DNA of 64,000 nt, taken from the NCBI GenBank assembly GCA_947069175.1, contig CAMTDV010000028.1, positions 71,718,157 through 71,782,156 on the forward strand. The letters run 5' to 3'. Shown piece by piece: positions 24,201 to 36,519 of the stretch. How positions within the stretch are numbered: position 1 is the stretch's first letter; every line of letters begins with the position of its first letter. The notes beneath the pieces were generated by a model. The model was given only the letters and a program-made list of their open reading frames with translations. It had not been told where the DNA came from and searched no databases. The stretch comes from Scalesia atractyloides (taxonomy: Eukaryota; Streptophyta; Magnoliopsida; Asterales; Asteraceae). A program made the position numbers and the translations under genes.

Positions 24201-25800
24201 TCTGGCAATCCATAGTGTGAGTCGCCAAAGATGGTGATCATTTCACCAGATGGGGTCTTAATCTCGATGAGCTTTTTATCGCAGGCAATGCGGGCTTGGT
24301 TATGAGATAACCAATCCATGCCTAAGACAACATCAAACCCCGCTAATTTCATTAGCAAAAGTGAGATAGGGATGGAATGATTCTTAATGGATATGGAACA
24401 TCCATCAAGAATAGAAGAAGCAGTTTCTAAGGTTCCATCGGCAAGTTCTATCTCATAAGTCTTATCTAGAGTTCTTACGGGCAGATCTAATAGTTTACTA
24501 AACTTATGATCAACAAATGATTTATCTACACCTGAATCAAATAACACTTCAGCAAAAAAATATCATTAATGGGGAAAGTACCTGTTATGACGTTATTGTC
24601 ATTAACAGCTTCCTTAGCAGTTAACCGAAAGGCGCATGCATTCCCCTTCTTGGCCTCTCCAAGCTTTGGATTATTATTCCTTGAATTCTTAGGGCAGCTA
24701 ATTGCAATGTGCCCTTTTTCATTGCAAATATAACATACAGCATCCTTAAGATATTTACAATCTAGGGTCTTATGCCCCCTTCTTTTACATATGCCACAAG
24801 GTCTAGCTTGTGGGTCAGGATTATACTGTCCCCAGTGTCTTCGGTTGCAAGTCTTACAGAATGGTATCACAGCCGACTTGCCTTAGTTCCCTTTGAACGT
24901 GAACCTCCCTTTATTTTTCTTATTAAATCTATGGGAGTTGTCTTCCTCTCTCTTCCTTTTCCAGTCAGTTTCAGGCTTGACTGACTTCTGCCTCACTATA
25001 TCAAAGGTGAGGGAGAGAGATAGGTCAACAGCAGATCTATAGGTACTAGGCTGAGCAGCCTTTACCATGCCCTTAATCTCGGGCGCTAATCCATTTATAA
25101 AACGCGCAGTACGTTTGGATTCAGGGGTGATAAGATAGGAAACTAACCTAGATAAGAAATTAAAATCGGAAACGTACTTCCGACAGTCTAGGTTTTTCAT
25201 GGAAAGAGACAAGAAGTCTTTCTCTATTTTCTCCACCTCATGGGTTGGGCAATAAGTTTCCTTTATTAATTCAACAAACTTGGACCATCCCAAGTTGTAC
25301 AGGTATACCTTACCTGTTGATTGAATCATGGCCTTCCACCACGTTAGGGCATCACCCTTGAAGGATTGTGATACATACTTGACCACATCCTTTTCAGCAC
25401 AACTGCTGATGTCAACGATAGTCTCCATTTCGTCTAGCCACTTTAGAGCTTCTACGGCTCCTTTTTCCCCATTAAAGTCTCGAGGTTTACAGGAGATAAA
25501 GTATTTGTAGGTACATTCGTTCTTGGAAGAACGGGACCTATCAGCATAGTCTGCTATCCTTGGTTCACTCTTCGCATTTGAAGAGTGAACAGAGCTCTCT
25601 TTATGAGCTGAAGATGGTGGAATAGATAGGGGTCTAGAGCGAGTGGCACTCGGCTCTCTTAGCCTTTCTATGGCCTTACTCATGGCCATTTCCACAGCCG
25701 CATCAATGCGAGCTTGGAAATCATTATCATTATTTATGGCTATATTTTCGGCGTCTTTGACATTCCGATGGCTACTTTGTGCCTCATTAGAATTAACCAT
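21288..25800 (-). pseudogene. Gag-Pol of chromovirus 2 (decayed)
   Basis: Reading right to left: Gag (25800-24883, LTWWKAM), a Cys/His-rich part with knuckles CGICKRRGHKTLDC and CYICNEKGHIAISC (24870-24526), protease with the variant DSGVD (24547 onward), RT with FIDDILIYS near 23520, RNase H (23382-22702, YCDASH), integrase pieces (22232-21669, VSDRDTRYTS then TDGQ), and a chromodomain that runs to RRKYPHLF at about 21288. Frame breaks occur near 24880, 24540, 23370, 22690 to 22240, 22030 and 21665. There are stops in the chromodomain, one of them in place of Trp (TGG to TGA type). It is related to, but clearly distinct from, the family at 10.7-15.3 and 56.4-61.1 kb. Confidence 0.9.
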
Positions 25801-26047
25801 TCTTCAAAGCTTTGGTTCTATATACCAAATAAAATTCTCTTAGCCATGGTGTAGCAACCATATCGGCTTTTAAACATTGGATATAAAAAATCCATTGCAT
25901 AGTCTAGTGTGAATATCATCACAATTCTTAGGCTTAATATAACTATATTTTGGCCTAGGTCTTAATAGGACCGCAAATTAAAATCTGGACAGAGTCCATT
26001 TATTATTAGACAGGGGATCGCAATGTCACAACTGTCATAACAATTAT
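25801..26047 (-). other. Noncoding spacer upstream of gag, chromovirus 2
   Basis: I see no coding sequence. It lies between the Gag start and the tandem-repeat region of the same element. Confidence 0.5.
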
Positions 26048-26050
26048 ATA

Positions 26051-26180
26051 GCACATAGGCTTGTCACAAAGGACATCTTAATATATGGCACATAGGCCTG
26101 TCGCTAATGGACATAGGATATGGCACTTAGGCCTGTCACTAATGGACATATAATAGGGCACATAGGCACAATATTGCTAA
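26051..26180. repeat. 35-bp tandem repeat (about 3.5 copies)
   Basis: Units with GGCACATAGGCCTGTCACTAA-like sequence begin at 26051, 26087, 26122 and 26157. They adjoin the larger 141-bp array. Confidence 0.8.
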
Positions 26181-27835
26181 TGGATGTTTAATTATCATCG
26201 CATTGATGATAGTAGCCGGGATCAAAATAGATCGCATAGGCTTTATAGAATAGATCATAACCCGAAAGGGTAATACATCACTAATGGATGTTTAATCACC
26301 GCACTGGTGATACTACCCGGGATCACACAGATCACAAAGGCTATATAACCGGGATTAAATAGATCACAAGGGTTATATAAAATACATTTCTAATGGATGT
26401 TCAATCACCACACTGGTGATATTAGCCGGGATCACACAGATCACAAGGGCTTTTTAGCCGGGATCAAATAGATCACAAAGGCTATATAACCGGGATTAAA
26501 TAGATCACAAGGGTTATATAATACATCTCTAATGGATGTTCAATCACCACACTGGTGATATTAGCCGGGATCACACAGATCACAAGGGCTTTTTAGCCGG
26601 GATCAAATAGATCACAAAGGCTATATAACCAGGATCAAATAGATCACAAGGGTTATATATAATACATCTCTAATGGATGTTCAATCACCGCACTGGTGAT
26701 ATTAGCCGGGATCACACAGATCACAAGGGCTTTTTAGCCGGGATCAAATAGATCACAAAGGCTATATAACCGGGATCAAATAGATCACAAGGGTTATCTA
26801 TAATACATCTCTAATGGATGCTCAATCACCGCACTAGTGATATTAGCCGGGATCACACAGGTCACAAGGTCTTTTTAGCCGGGATCAAATAGATCACAAA
26901 GGCTATATAACCGGGATCAAATAGATCACAAAGGTTATATATAATACATCTCTAATGGATGTTCAATCACCGCACTGGTGATATTAGCCGGGATCACACA
27001 GATCACAAGGGCTTTTTAGCCGGGACCAAATAGATCACAAAGGCTATATAACCGGGATCAAATAGATCACAAGGGTTATATATAATACATCTCTAATGGA
27101 TGTTCAATCACCGCACTGGTGATATTAGCCGGGATCACACAAATCACAAGGGCTTTTTAGCCGGGATCAAATAGATCACAAGGGTTATATAAAATACATC
27201 TCTAATGGATGTTCAATCACCGCACTGGTGATATTAGCCAGGATCACACAGATCCCAAGGGCTTATTAGCCGGGATCAAATAGATCACAAAGGCTATATA
27301 ACCGCGATCAAATAGATCACAAGGGTTATATATAATACATCTCTAATGGATGTTCAATCACCGCACTGGTGATATTGGCCGGGATCACACAGATCACAAG
27401 GGCTTTTTAGCCGGGATTGAATAGATCACAAAGGCTATATAACCGGGATCAAATAGACCACAAGGGTCATATAAAATACATCTCTAATGGATGTTCAATC
27501 ACCGCACTGGTGATATTAGCCGGGATCACACAGATCACAAGGGCTTTTTAGCCGGGATCAAATAGATCACAAAGGCTATATAACCGGGATCAAATAGATC
27601 ACAAGGGTTATATAAAATACATCTCTAATGGATGTTCAATCACCGCACTAGTGATATTAGCCGGAATCACACAGATCACAAGGGATTTTTAGCCGGGATC
27701 AAATAGATCACAAAAGCTATATAACCAGGATTAAATAGATCACAAGGGTTATATAAAATACATCTCTAATGGATGTTCAATCACCGCACTAGTGATATTA
27801 GCCGGGATCACACAGATCACAAGGCTTTATAAGGT
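26176..27835. repeat. 141-bp satellite-like array with 32-bp subunits
   Basis: The marker CTCTAATGGATGTTCAATCA recurs at 26527, 26668, 26809, 26950, 27091, 27200, 27341, 27482, 27623 and 27764. Spacing is 141 bp except one of 109 bp. Earlier, more diverged copies start near 26176, 26279 and 26388. Each unit holds three related 32-bp subunits of the form CCGGGATCAAATAGATCACA. The 109-bp unit lacks exactly one subunit (141 - 32). The array lies inside chromovirus 2 between its extra ORF and gag. Confidence 0.95.
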
Positions 27836-28029
27836 TAGGACATAGTCCATTACCTTGAAGGCTAGCGTGATTCCTCAAGTCACACTACCAAGAGTATGCA
27901 CATTACTTTGAATGTTAACATAAGAGGATCTTAATAGTTGATTATAAGTCTCGGTCGCATTGACCTTAATGACTTGGAGGCTTGAACTTAGTCCACCACC
28001 TCTAGATAGAAGGATAACTTCCCTTAACT

Positions 28030-28032
<3 letters not shown>

Positions 28033-28076
<44 letters not shown>

Positions 28077-28079
28077 TAT
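28033..28079. repeat. (AT)n microsatellite
   Basis: Alternating AT run seen directly, inside the chromovirus 2 spacer. Confidence 0.95.
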
Positions 28080-28194
28080 GGCCAAATATGTGGTCTATGC
28101 CACTTGGCAAATCAAAACCACTAAGATCTTTTTGGAATTATATTGCAGAGCATAAATTCGAGTAAAATCGAGACGCTCATTTTCAAGAGGATGA

Positions 28195-28206
<12 letters not shown>

Positions 28207-28259
<53 letters not shown>
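28207..28259. repeat. (AT)n microsatellite
   Basis: A second alternating AT run, longer than 50 bp, in the same spacer. Confidence 0.95.
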
Positions 28260-28262
<3 letters not shown>

Positions 28263-28419
28263 CCAAAGTACTTCATAAAATTTCCATAAGAAATTATAAT
28301 ACTTGAAACAAATAAATGAAACTAATTGTCCATGCAAGGACTAAAAGAAACAAAATGTCCATGCAGGGATTAAAGAAATAATAATGTCCACGCAGATACT
28401 ACATATAATAGAAAAGACT

Positions 28420-29401
28420 TCACTCGTCTTTCTTTCCCTTGACTAGTTTTGAGAGTTTCTTGAAGAACTTATTTGTCTTCTTCTCCGTTTTCTCCGCTTG
28501 CTGCTGCATCTCTGTCATTCTTTCTAAGGCATCATTAATGGCCTCTAGTGGTGGCGAAGGTTGTGGTTGAGGTTGTGGCATAACCGGATACTGGTACCCA
28601 TAAGTTGGATATCCAATCGGTGGATAAGTAGGTGGGAAAGGAGACGGGTAAAGTGCATTGTGCATAACCGCCTGCATGTACGGGTCTTGCGACCACGCTT
28701 GATAGTCTACCGGCGTAGACAGATTAAATAGATCATATCCAGACGTGTCTGGATACGTGGGAATTGGGTTAGTATAACCCGTTGGTGGTGGTTGAACAGC
28801 AGGTGCTTGGTGTTGGTTCCACTATAGGAGGAACATTAGAGGGTCCACCCATTTGTGGGTCCTCTTGAATGGTGGGGTAAGAATTGGGCAAAGGTGGCAG
28901 CGATCCCGACCTTTGTCCGGTACGTACTGACATACGTGCTCCACGCTTCCTCCTTGGTGGCTCAGGTGGTTGTTGAGGTTGGTCCACGGGTTCCATGTGG
29001 ACATCTTCTTGAACAGGAGGTTGTTGAGAGTGGTGAGAAGGAGTGTGGGTGAAAGTGAATTGGTTCCAGTATTGGTCCCACTCGTTAGGACCTTGGTAGG
29101 GCGACCCGGCATACGAGTTTGAATCGCTCGAAATTTCAATGGGATGCACATTTGATCCCGGCGGTGGCATCTCCGGGTCGGAGTCCTTGTCCATAGGATG
29201 TGGCTTGTCTGAGTGATGAGAATGGGAATTGTGAGAATGATAGGAATGGTGTGAGTGGTAAGAATTTTTGGAATGTGAGGGCGAGTGTCTATTAGAGACG
29301 GAACGTCTCGCTGGTTGCCATTGAGACGAATCTCCAGATTCTTGATAATTATCTGAATTATGAGGTTGAGGGGGAATACGCCCTGATGGTCCTCTTCTCA
29401 T
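28420..29401 (-). pseudogene. Extra ORF between PBS and gag of chromovirus 2 (one frameshift)
   Basis: A minus-strand coding region of about 325 residues, starting MRRGPSGRIPPQPHNSDNY at 29401. It has a Ser/His-rich segment (SYHSHNSHSHHSDKP), a Pro/Gln-rich middle (PVDQPQQPPEPPRRKRGAR), a Pro/Tyr-rich part (YPSPFPPTYPPIGYPTYGY), and a short helix-prone, Lys-rich tail (EKKTNKFFKKLSKLVKGKKDE minus its first residues), ending at 28420. Near 28803 the frame shifts by one base: the first frame ends in TTTNGLY, and the next continues in-frame as PPPTGYTNPIPTYPDTSGY. I do not recognise a domain. The composition suggests a disordered, nucleic-acid-binding or structural protein. It lies on the element's own strand and is co-oriented with gag. 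A captured host fragment is an alternative. Confidence 0.6.
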
Positions 29402-29596
29402 TGGACCTTTTCCTCATCCACTTTGTCCTCTTACACATGGTGGCATTTTCCTGTTAAAATCAATTAAAAAACATACTATATCTTAATAATGAAATGAGTA
29501 ATCCAAGGTCAATGCCTAGACTCGAAAGTCTAAGGAATGTGCTCGTGTAAGTTTGAGACTAAACACAAAAGGCTAGTGTTTAATTCTCTCAAACGT

Positions 29597-29610
29597 TGGC
29601 TCTGATACCA
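29597..29610 (-). other. Primer binding site (tRNA-iMet), chromovirus 2
   Basis: The minus strand reads TGGTATCAGAGCCA, four bases from the 5' LTR that starts at 29615. It is the same primer as in the other two elements. Confidence 0.92.
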
Positions 29611-29614
29611 ACCC

Positions 29615-32600
29615 TGTCACACCGCGGATTTCCAACCCGGAAATCCAAACACCGGTGGGCCCAGGGTGGGGAGTATCGTGACGTAAGTTGATAACACATT
29701 GTCAATTAAACATAGCACAACGGAAGTCTTGGAGTAAAATTACTATTACAAACCGAAATGTTCGAAATCTAAAATAATATACAGGCTCGTAATAGAAGAT
29801 CCACAGGCGGATCGTAAAATGTACAGAAAGAATACAAAACAGACTTTAGACAGATCTAAGGATTTACAGGATCCTCTTATTCTCTACCGAGCAGCTTCCG
29901 GCCTATTTCGTATTATACCTGCAGATTAGCCTTTGGAAGATACGTCAGCTTACGCTAGTAAAGACACCCAACTGACTCATTGAAACATTAAAAATGATTT
30001 TTAGTGCAAACGACACAAAATCTTTTATTAACTTAGGAAGGTTAACCTTGCAATGGACCATGCAATAATAATTTATCGTATCCCAAGCCCTTATAGGGGA
30101 ACTAAGTCGAGAGTATTTACCTGAGTTTGCTTTCTTCTTTTATTTTTAAATAACTCAGTCATATACCGAGTGCAGATAGCTTTTACCGAGAAGGCTCTAG
30201 TCTGGATTATGGCATAAACTAGCCAATTAAATACTAACGGTTGTATAAACCGAATAGTATACATGATCATTACGTATAACGCTTGATTAAACGATGATCA
30301 GATAGAATGTAGTTTATACCCGACAAGTACTTGACTTGTATAATATGGGTAAACTATAAACATTCTGGATTTTGAACTTAAAATGATAAGGTTAAACCCG
30401 TTAAGGTTGAATTCCGTAAAATAGTCACATATATGTAACTGTGCGCATAATAGCGATATCGGGTAACCGGATAAGTTATGGACAAGTTCTATATGCCATT
30501 ATACTTTAAATAAGTTAAGATATCAGTAGGATATCAACTTGTATGCCCGTTGAGGTCTTAAAACGAAATTATGCCTTATAGGGGCATTTCGGTATTTTCG
30601 TATCGTATAAAAAGAACTTAAATAAAATTTAAGTTTATGATCATGAGTATTCTAGAAAAATAATTTATTTATGATATAATATCAGTAGGATGACCCAAAT
30701 ATATGTGTATTTTACCTTTTATGACCAAACTATGCACCGAATGGACACTTTGGTCATTTTACACATAGTTTATAAATTATTTGGGATTATGAGTTTATAA
30801 TAAGTACCTACTGTAAATATGTTTAAAATAAGTTTTAAATTCAGTAGGTAACAAGTCTTCGTCCACTAATATGGTTTAAAACCATACTTGCGCCGAAACG
30901 ACGTTTTTGTCATAAAGTGATGTCTTTAAGCGATGTTTATCAAAACTGATGTTTGGATCAGATTAAAATGTTTAAAATATGTTAATTAATATAACATATT
31001 GGTAAGTAAGTGATTTATCTTGAAAAGATTTGAATAAAACTATTTTATAAGCCACAGGGGCTAAAACCGTCATTTATCGACATAGTTTAAAGACTTGTTT
31101 AAAAACTCAGTTTATAACTTGGTTTAATATCCCAAATAAACCTACTTATGATACTACATTAGTAGAACTTCATTTTCAAGTTCATTACCATTTGAAACCT
31201 TGTTTTATGCAAAAAGGACATTTTGGTCAAAGATGGCATAATTATGGAACTTGCGCATAAACTTGGATTCTGATTATGATCATGTAATATAACCTCAGAG
31301 GGTTATGGTATATTATATTATTATCATAATACAACTTTAGATCAGTGGGTAACTAATCTAAATCGGTTCAGAATCGAAAGTCAAAGCAGAAGTCAAACCT
31401 TGCGACTTTCGGTTGCGAACCGATCCTAGAACTGAAATTGACGAGTCGAACATGTTCATACATGTTCTAATAATTATTACCAACTTGTTTAAGTGTCATA
31501 ACAGGTTTCATAACATATATAAAATCAATTTATGATTTTTCCGAAAAATGGCCTGTTTGACTTTTTTAATATCATAACTTTGACCTGTCAATTGGTCTAG
31601 CCAACGTGATCTGCAGGAGGTGCCCTTTATAGGGACTAACACCTACGTTACTATGATCACTTAGCCATGTTCATTTTGAACAATGGCTGGACCATAATGG
31701 TCTTAACCGAAAGTCAAAGCCTTTTACGTAAAACGCTTGACTTTAGGCTATAGAAGCCTATAAACGAAAATGCACAAGGAAGGAACACTTGCCAGTGATT
31801 CCTAGGAACTTCCAGATGAGGGAGAAGAGTGAATAAAAAAGGTGCAAGTTGAAATAGTGAACTTAAGCACCTATTTATAGTTGGAGAGCTCAAAGGAGGT
31901 GAAGCCAGGTGTCTAGGGATGTAAGAAGAAGCTTACAAGTGTCCCAAAACTGTGGCATAGCTGATTAGGAAGGCCATGGTTTCGATTTAATGGTTTTGGA
32001 GCTTTGCTTGGGCTCCAAAACAAACTTTCTGCTGCAGGTCTGTTCTCGTGGGGCGCGAGAGACACAGGCTGGGTCTCTCGCGGCCCGCCACCGCCCCTAT
32101 TTCAGTTTTAAAATTTGACACTTTGGCCCCTAAACTATATAAGCTTATAAAAACGATTTTAAATACTATTTTGGCACTTTTAGCCTTCCGTAGCCAATAC
32201 TTGGCATACCCGGGATTATGCCAGGACATTGTTGAGCTCTCGGTTCGTTAAAAGGCCACTCAGAGGTATAAATTAACATGTTGACACTTTTAATCCCTCC
32301 ATTATCCAATTTTCACATATTTACAAAATTGAAATCTCTCGTCCAACAAACGGCACGTATGAGAGTTAGGACTTTACAAAGGATCACTCAGAGGCTTATT
32401 ACAAGCATGTTGATTCCGATGTCACTCAGGGGCTAGGCATGTTGACATATCAGTCACTCAGAGGCTATTATTTATGCATGTTGACATCGGTTCATCACTC
32501 AGAGGCTCAACTTAAGCATGTTGACGCCTTTAGTCCTTATTGGTCTTTAATAGACTATATTAAAAATACAACACGTGTCACTATACTAGTGGACACGATT

Positions 32601-32615
32601 TTACAGGGTGTTACA
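29615..32615 (-). mobile_element. 5' LTR of chromovirus 2 (3001 bp, uninterrupted)
   Basis: TG...CA LTR, TGTCACACCGCGG to GGGTGTTACA. It gives the uninterrupted reference for the split left LTR. It contains the 251-bp stretch (30240-30490) deleted on the left and five 39-bp repeats near its end. Flanking TCTTC pairs with TCGTC at 7391-7395. Confidence 0.9.
32255..32535. repeat. 39-bp tandem repeats in LTR (five copies)
   Basis: Same unit as at 20808-21165, with starts near 32257, 32384, 32421, 32452 and 32494. Two units are fewer than in the left LTR, which accounts for the 78-bp length difference. Confidence 0.85.
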
Positions 32616-33546
32616 TCTTCTCTTTGTCTTAGTCTCTCTCTCTCTAGCCGATCTTCCTCTTTTTCTCTATCAGATTCTCTCTGGCTCGTGTTGGTGTGCG
32701 GTTGTATGTATGAGAGGGGAAAAGAGAAGAGGTGGGTGTCGATGTGCTTGAGTTGCCGGGAAAACGATCGGAGTCAGAACTATCTCGGTCACCGAGAGAG
32801 AGGCAGAGGGTTGAACATTAGGGGGCTAGGGTTTTAAACTTTGAGAAAATGAGGGGATTTTAGGGTTAGGTTTGTTTAAATAGTTAGGGTTTTTAAATGG
32901 ATCGGGCCCAAGGCCCGTTAACGCATTCAGGGCCCAAATGTTTTCTTACGGCCCGTTTTCACTTCCGAGTGCCGTTATTTACCGAAATTTATTCATTTTA
33001 GACTCGAAAGTGCTTAAAATTATATCGAAGGTCGGATTTTGAGGCGAAATCCGTTCGTTGGGTTAAACATCGCGTAGTTGCCCTGTTTGTCGTTTCTGAT
33101 CCGTTTTTCGTTCTGGTTTCTATCGTGAGCGTTAAAATATGAAAACGAAGCCAAAAATATTGTAATATATTAATATTTAAACGTAACTTTAGTCCGTTGC
33201 TTCCGTTTTGTTGTCGGGGCGTTCCTGTTTTTCGCGTAACTTCCGCGTCGTGCTTTGCGACGTTCAACGATCCAAATTTATCGCATAATCATAACTGTAT
33301 GATAAATACAAGTATAAAATTCATGTTTTTAGACGTTTTCAGTATTTTTTTGGCATCAGTTTGCTTATCGTTCAATTTCGCGTTTAATGTCTTCGATTAT
33401 CGCCAAATCGCGTAACGTGAAGCAAGTAGACGTTCCTAGGCTTTCCAAAGGCCTGATCGAGTTAATTTACGTATAATTACGATAATTATAATGGTATTAC
33501 TGTTTGTTATGCGCTTAATTACGACCGGAAACTGCTGATTGTCACA
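32616..33546 (-). mobile_element. Solo LTR (outer nest layer), right part
   Basis: Remainder of the LTR begun at 4373. It starts with a TC-rich stretch that continues the TC-rich end at 7378-7395 and finishes ...TTGTCACA, followed by the target duplication GGTTT (33547-33551). It includes GGGCCCAAGGCCCG-type motifs near 32905. The short open frames here are not supported as genes. Confidence 0.78.
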
Positions 33547-33589
33547 GGTTTCGTGTTTTAAATAGGTCGAGACGATAAGACCTGTTAGT

Positions 33590-33930
33590 TTTCATGTCGT
33601 GTTCATGTTTATCTTTTTCGTTTTCGTGTCTTCTCGTGTTCGTGTCTTAACAGGTTATGTTCGTGCCTTAACAGGTCATGTCTGGCATGCCAGCCGTAGA
33701 CTCCACACACCACCTATCCAGGGCGAGTTTGTGCCTTAACATGTCGTGTTCGTGTCTTAACATGTCACTCTTGTGTCATAACAAGTCATATGATACGCTT
33801 CTAAATTTTTTTGTGTCTTAACAGGTCATGTTTGTATAATGTGTTTATTATTTGGTTCATGTTCGTGTTTGAAAAAATTGACATGATAAGATTTCATGTC
33901 GTGTTCGTATCTTAACAGGTTATGTCTGAC
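33590..33930. repeat. Degenerate short tandem motif CGTGTCTTAACAGGTCATGT
   Basis: The phrase GTGTCTTAACAGGT(C/T)ATGT recurs at least six times (near 33640, 33660, 33735, 33750, 33815 and 33905) with variable spacing. Origin unknown; it probably belongs to a degraded transposon. Confidence 0.55.
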
Positions 33931-35577
33931 ACGATATGCTAGCCCTAAGCTCAATGATAAAAGTTAGCATTAGCAATAAATGCCTCACAATTAATACTCC
34001 TATAACATGCAATCCATTAATTTTGAATGTAAAAAACTATGTAAAAAGAACTAAAACATGCCATCCATTAATTTTGAATGAAAAAAATTGATGTAAAAAG
34101 GAACTAGAGTGACTTGACTTCATAGTTAAGGATAGTGATGTCAAACTTATCTGAGACTTCTTTCGGATTTGAAATTTGAGAGCCATGTTCACTTAGTACG
34201 GGTTTATCAGGTTTATCGTGTTCATATTGTTTCTATTGGGCTATTTTGTTTATATTTTTATGTGGTTGATGATGTTCTTAACTTTTTTGTTTACATAAAG
34301 TTTAATGCTTTGATGGTTTGTTAGTTGTTTTTGGGTGGTGTATTTACGTTTTTTGTTGTCAATATGTTTTTAAAACGACCAATCATTTTCAAACTGTAGT
34401 TTACTTTGTTGAGGCTGTGAAGACCCTTTTATCTAGGCATAGCAGCCTTGGTGGCTTCAACGAATCTGCTGGTTGCAGCCGATAAGCCGATCCTCAGAAT
34501 CTGTGTTATACAATCTTAATTAATTACTAATAGTCTGGTGCATTGCGGGTTGTGCCTTTTCCTTTGTTGGCTTTCCCTACTTTAGGCGTGTTGCTCCTTT
34601 TGTTGTTTGATTTGTACCATCGTTGGTTTTCCTTGCGTTAGGTTTGTAGCTCCTTTTGTTGTTTGATTTGTATCATTTAGGTTTGTGAGGACTTATGGTG
34701 TATTCATGGGTGTAACTTTAGCTTTGTTTCTTTACCATACGCTTATTGAGTGTAACCTACTTATTGGCTATGACGAGTATCACTTCATTTTTGGCGTGAC
34801 ATGTGAAGACCTTTAATTAGCCTACATATCGCAACTATATTTCTTAGTCTTTTTTAATTATCCTTACTTTTGGTTCTTACTTTACGTTTACTTTAGTTGG
34901 CACGATTTATGGTTATTTGTTGTGCATGTGTTTCTTGCAGGATGTCTTTTTCATGCTTTGATCCTACTATTTTACAACAGCTTGAGAGGCTTTTGGAAGA
35001 TGTCGAATCAGATCGACTGCTGAGTGAGAATCTTAACGACTTAACAACGAGGGTTGCTTGCAGGATGTCTTCTCTATTAACACGCTTTATGCGTGCTACG
35101 AAGGCCAAAACATTACTTCATAGTACATATGTAAAATTGATTGTAAATTTTTATATATAATCAATGCTTATATTATTAAACTTAATAATTTAGTATGTAT
35201 GTTTTTGGTTATATATTTTCAATCGTATTAATATACAACAACAATTATGTACCTTATATTACTTTGTATGATTCTTATATTGTAAAACTCCAATCATAAT
35301 AGTACATGACATATTTCAAGGAACATCGAATCAGATATGGAATACTAATAAAGCAAAGGTAAATAACAACAACGAAAGGCAAGGGCGATGGTTATATGGA
35401 AGTTAATTGAGGCTTCCGGCTCACATCATAATTTGTTTTTTTGTTCTCTCTTTTTTGGGTTAACATTTTATTATACGCAATTCTAGTACTCTTTTACCTC
35501 ATGCCACATTTTTGTAAAAAAAGAATACGTGACATATTTAGACGTCACGTCTCATTGCGGGCAGGTACAAATACTAG
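33931..35577 (+). mobile_element. Possible Helitron 3' end and T-rich body
   Basis: The sequence ends with ATTGCGGGCAGGTACAAATACTAG (written in two parts: ATTGCGGGCAGG then TACAAATACTAG at 35577), then T. This resembles plant Helitron 3' ends (short stem, then CTAG before a host T). A 7-bp stem ACGTGAC/GTCACGT lies at about 35527-35550. No 5' TC end was identified. An 87-codon open frame at 34897-35160 has no domain I recognise. The left limit is arbitrary. Confidence 0.3.
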
Positions 35578-36340
35578 TTTAAATTATATAACATAGATTA
35601 CTTTTAGAAGTTATATAACATAAATTAGTAAAATTTGAAAAGTATTAATATATATAATTACTTTTAAGTATTAGATGCTCATATAATTACCTTTAAGTAT
35701 TATGTTGGATTCGATCAGAAGACAACTTTTTACACAAATCTTTCTAAGCTAGTAAATGAAAATATGGACGAAAAGAAATAGAGAAGAAAAACCTAATATA
35801 GGTTTTCTCATTTGACAATTCTATGACTTATATAAAATTAAAATTAAAATATAGTAAAACAATCATGATAATAGTAGCTGTGATGTATCCAAACTAGTCA
35901 ATCTGAACCTTCAAAAATAGTAGTTGTGATGTAAATCATGATAAATTATTCATAAAATATAGTATATTGGATTTAAATAACCTAAAGTTTTATCATTTGA
36001 TTGATAACATTTTTAATTTACGAATTGTATCACGTCACTCTTAACTTTATTCTTATTTTCCTTTGGCACTTCTGAACAAGCTGAACCTAAACCTTGTTAG
36101 TTTTTTTTGCTAATGTGACATCTGACGTGACACTTTTATTGATGTGACACCTTTTGCTTACGTGGCATCTGAGGGGGCACATGTTTCGTGACTTGGCATC
36201 TTTCATCAGCTAACCGAATTAGGGTTCAGTTAATTTGGGAATGCCAAAAGAAAATAGATTGAAAATTAGAAGTAACGTAGTACAATTCATATGTTAATAA
36301 TGTTATCGGCCAAAAGTGATGAAAATTTAAGATATTTTAA

Positions 36341-36480
36341 TCAAATATCCTTGTATTATTTTTCTAAACAAGGAAAATCCCTCTTCATAGACAAATCTAA
36401 CTCCTCAGTATGCAACACACGATAATTGCACTTTTGTGGCTTGGAACTAAATCTTTTAATAAAAGCATCTCAAACACAAG
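36341..36480 (+). repeat. 140-bp direct repeat, copy 1
   Basis: Begins TCAAATATCC and contains AACAAGGAAAATCCCTCTTC and GCATCTCAAACACAAG. It matches 36788-36924 at about 85% by eye, with the copies about 447 bp apart. It could be the short terminal repeats of a TRIM-like element or a simple duplication. Confidence 0.7.
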
Positions 36481-36519
36481 TTCGAGGTTGTTTGTTTAGC
36501 TTTTAATGAAGTTCTTAAT

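Larger units (their letters stand above)
27836..28419 (-). other. Noncoding spacer with two (AT)n runs, chromovirus 2
   Basis: No gene seen. It contains (AT)n runs at 28033-28079 and 28207-28259 and short repeated ATGTCCATGCAGG-like phrases at 28325-28395. Confidence 0.6.

Noticed and set aside
26176..27835. CRISPR-like array
   Set aside because: The whole 141-bp unit repeats; there are no unique spacers, and the sequence is a plant retroelement.
34897..35160. 87-codon open frame with leucine-rich helix-like sequence
   Set aside because: No known domain, no splice or promoter context; possibly a captured fragment, so not called a gene.
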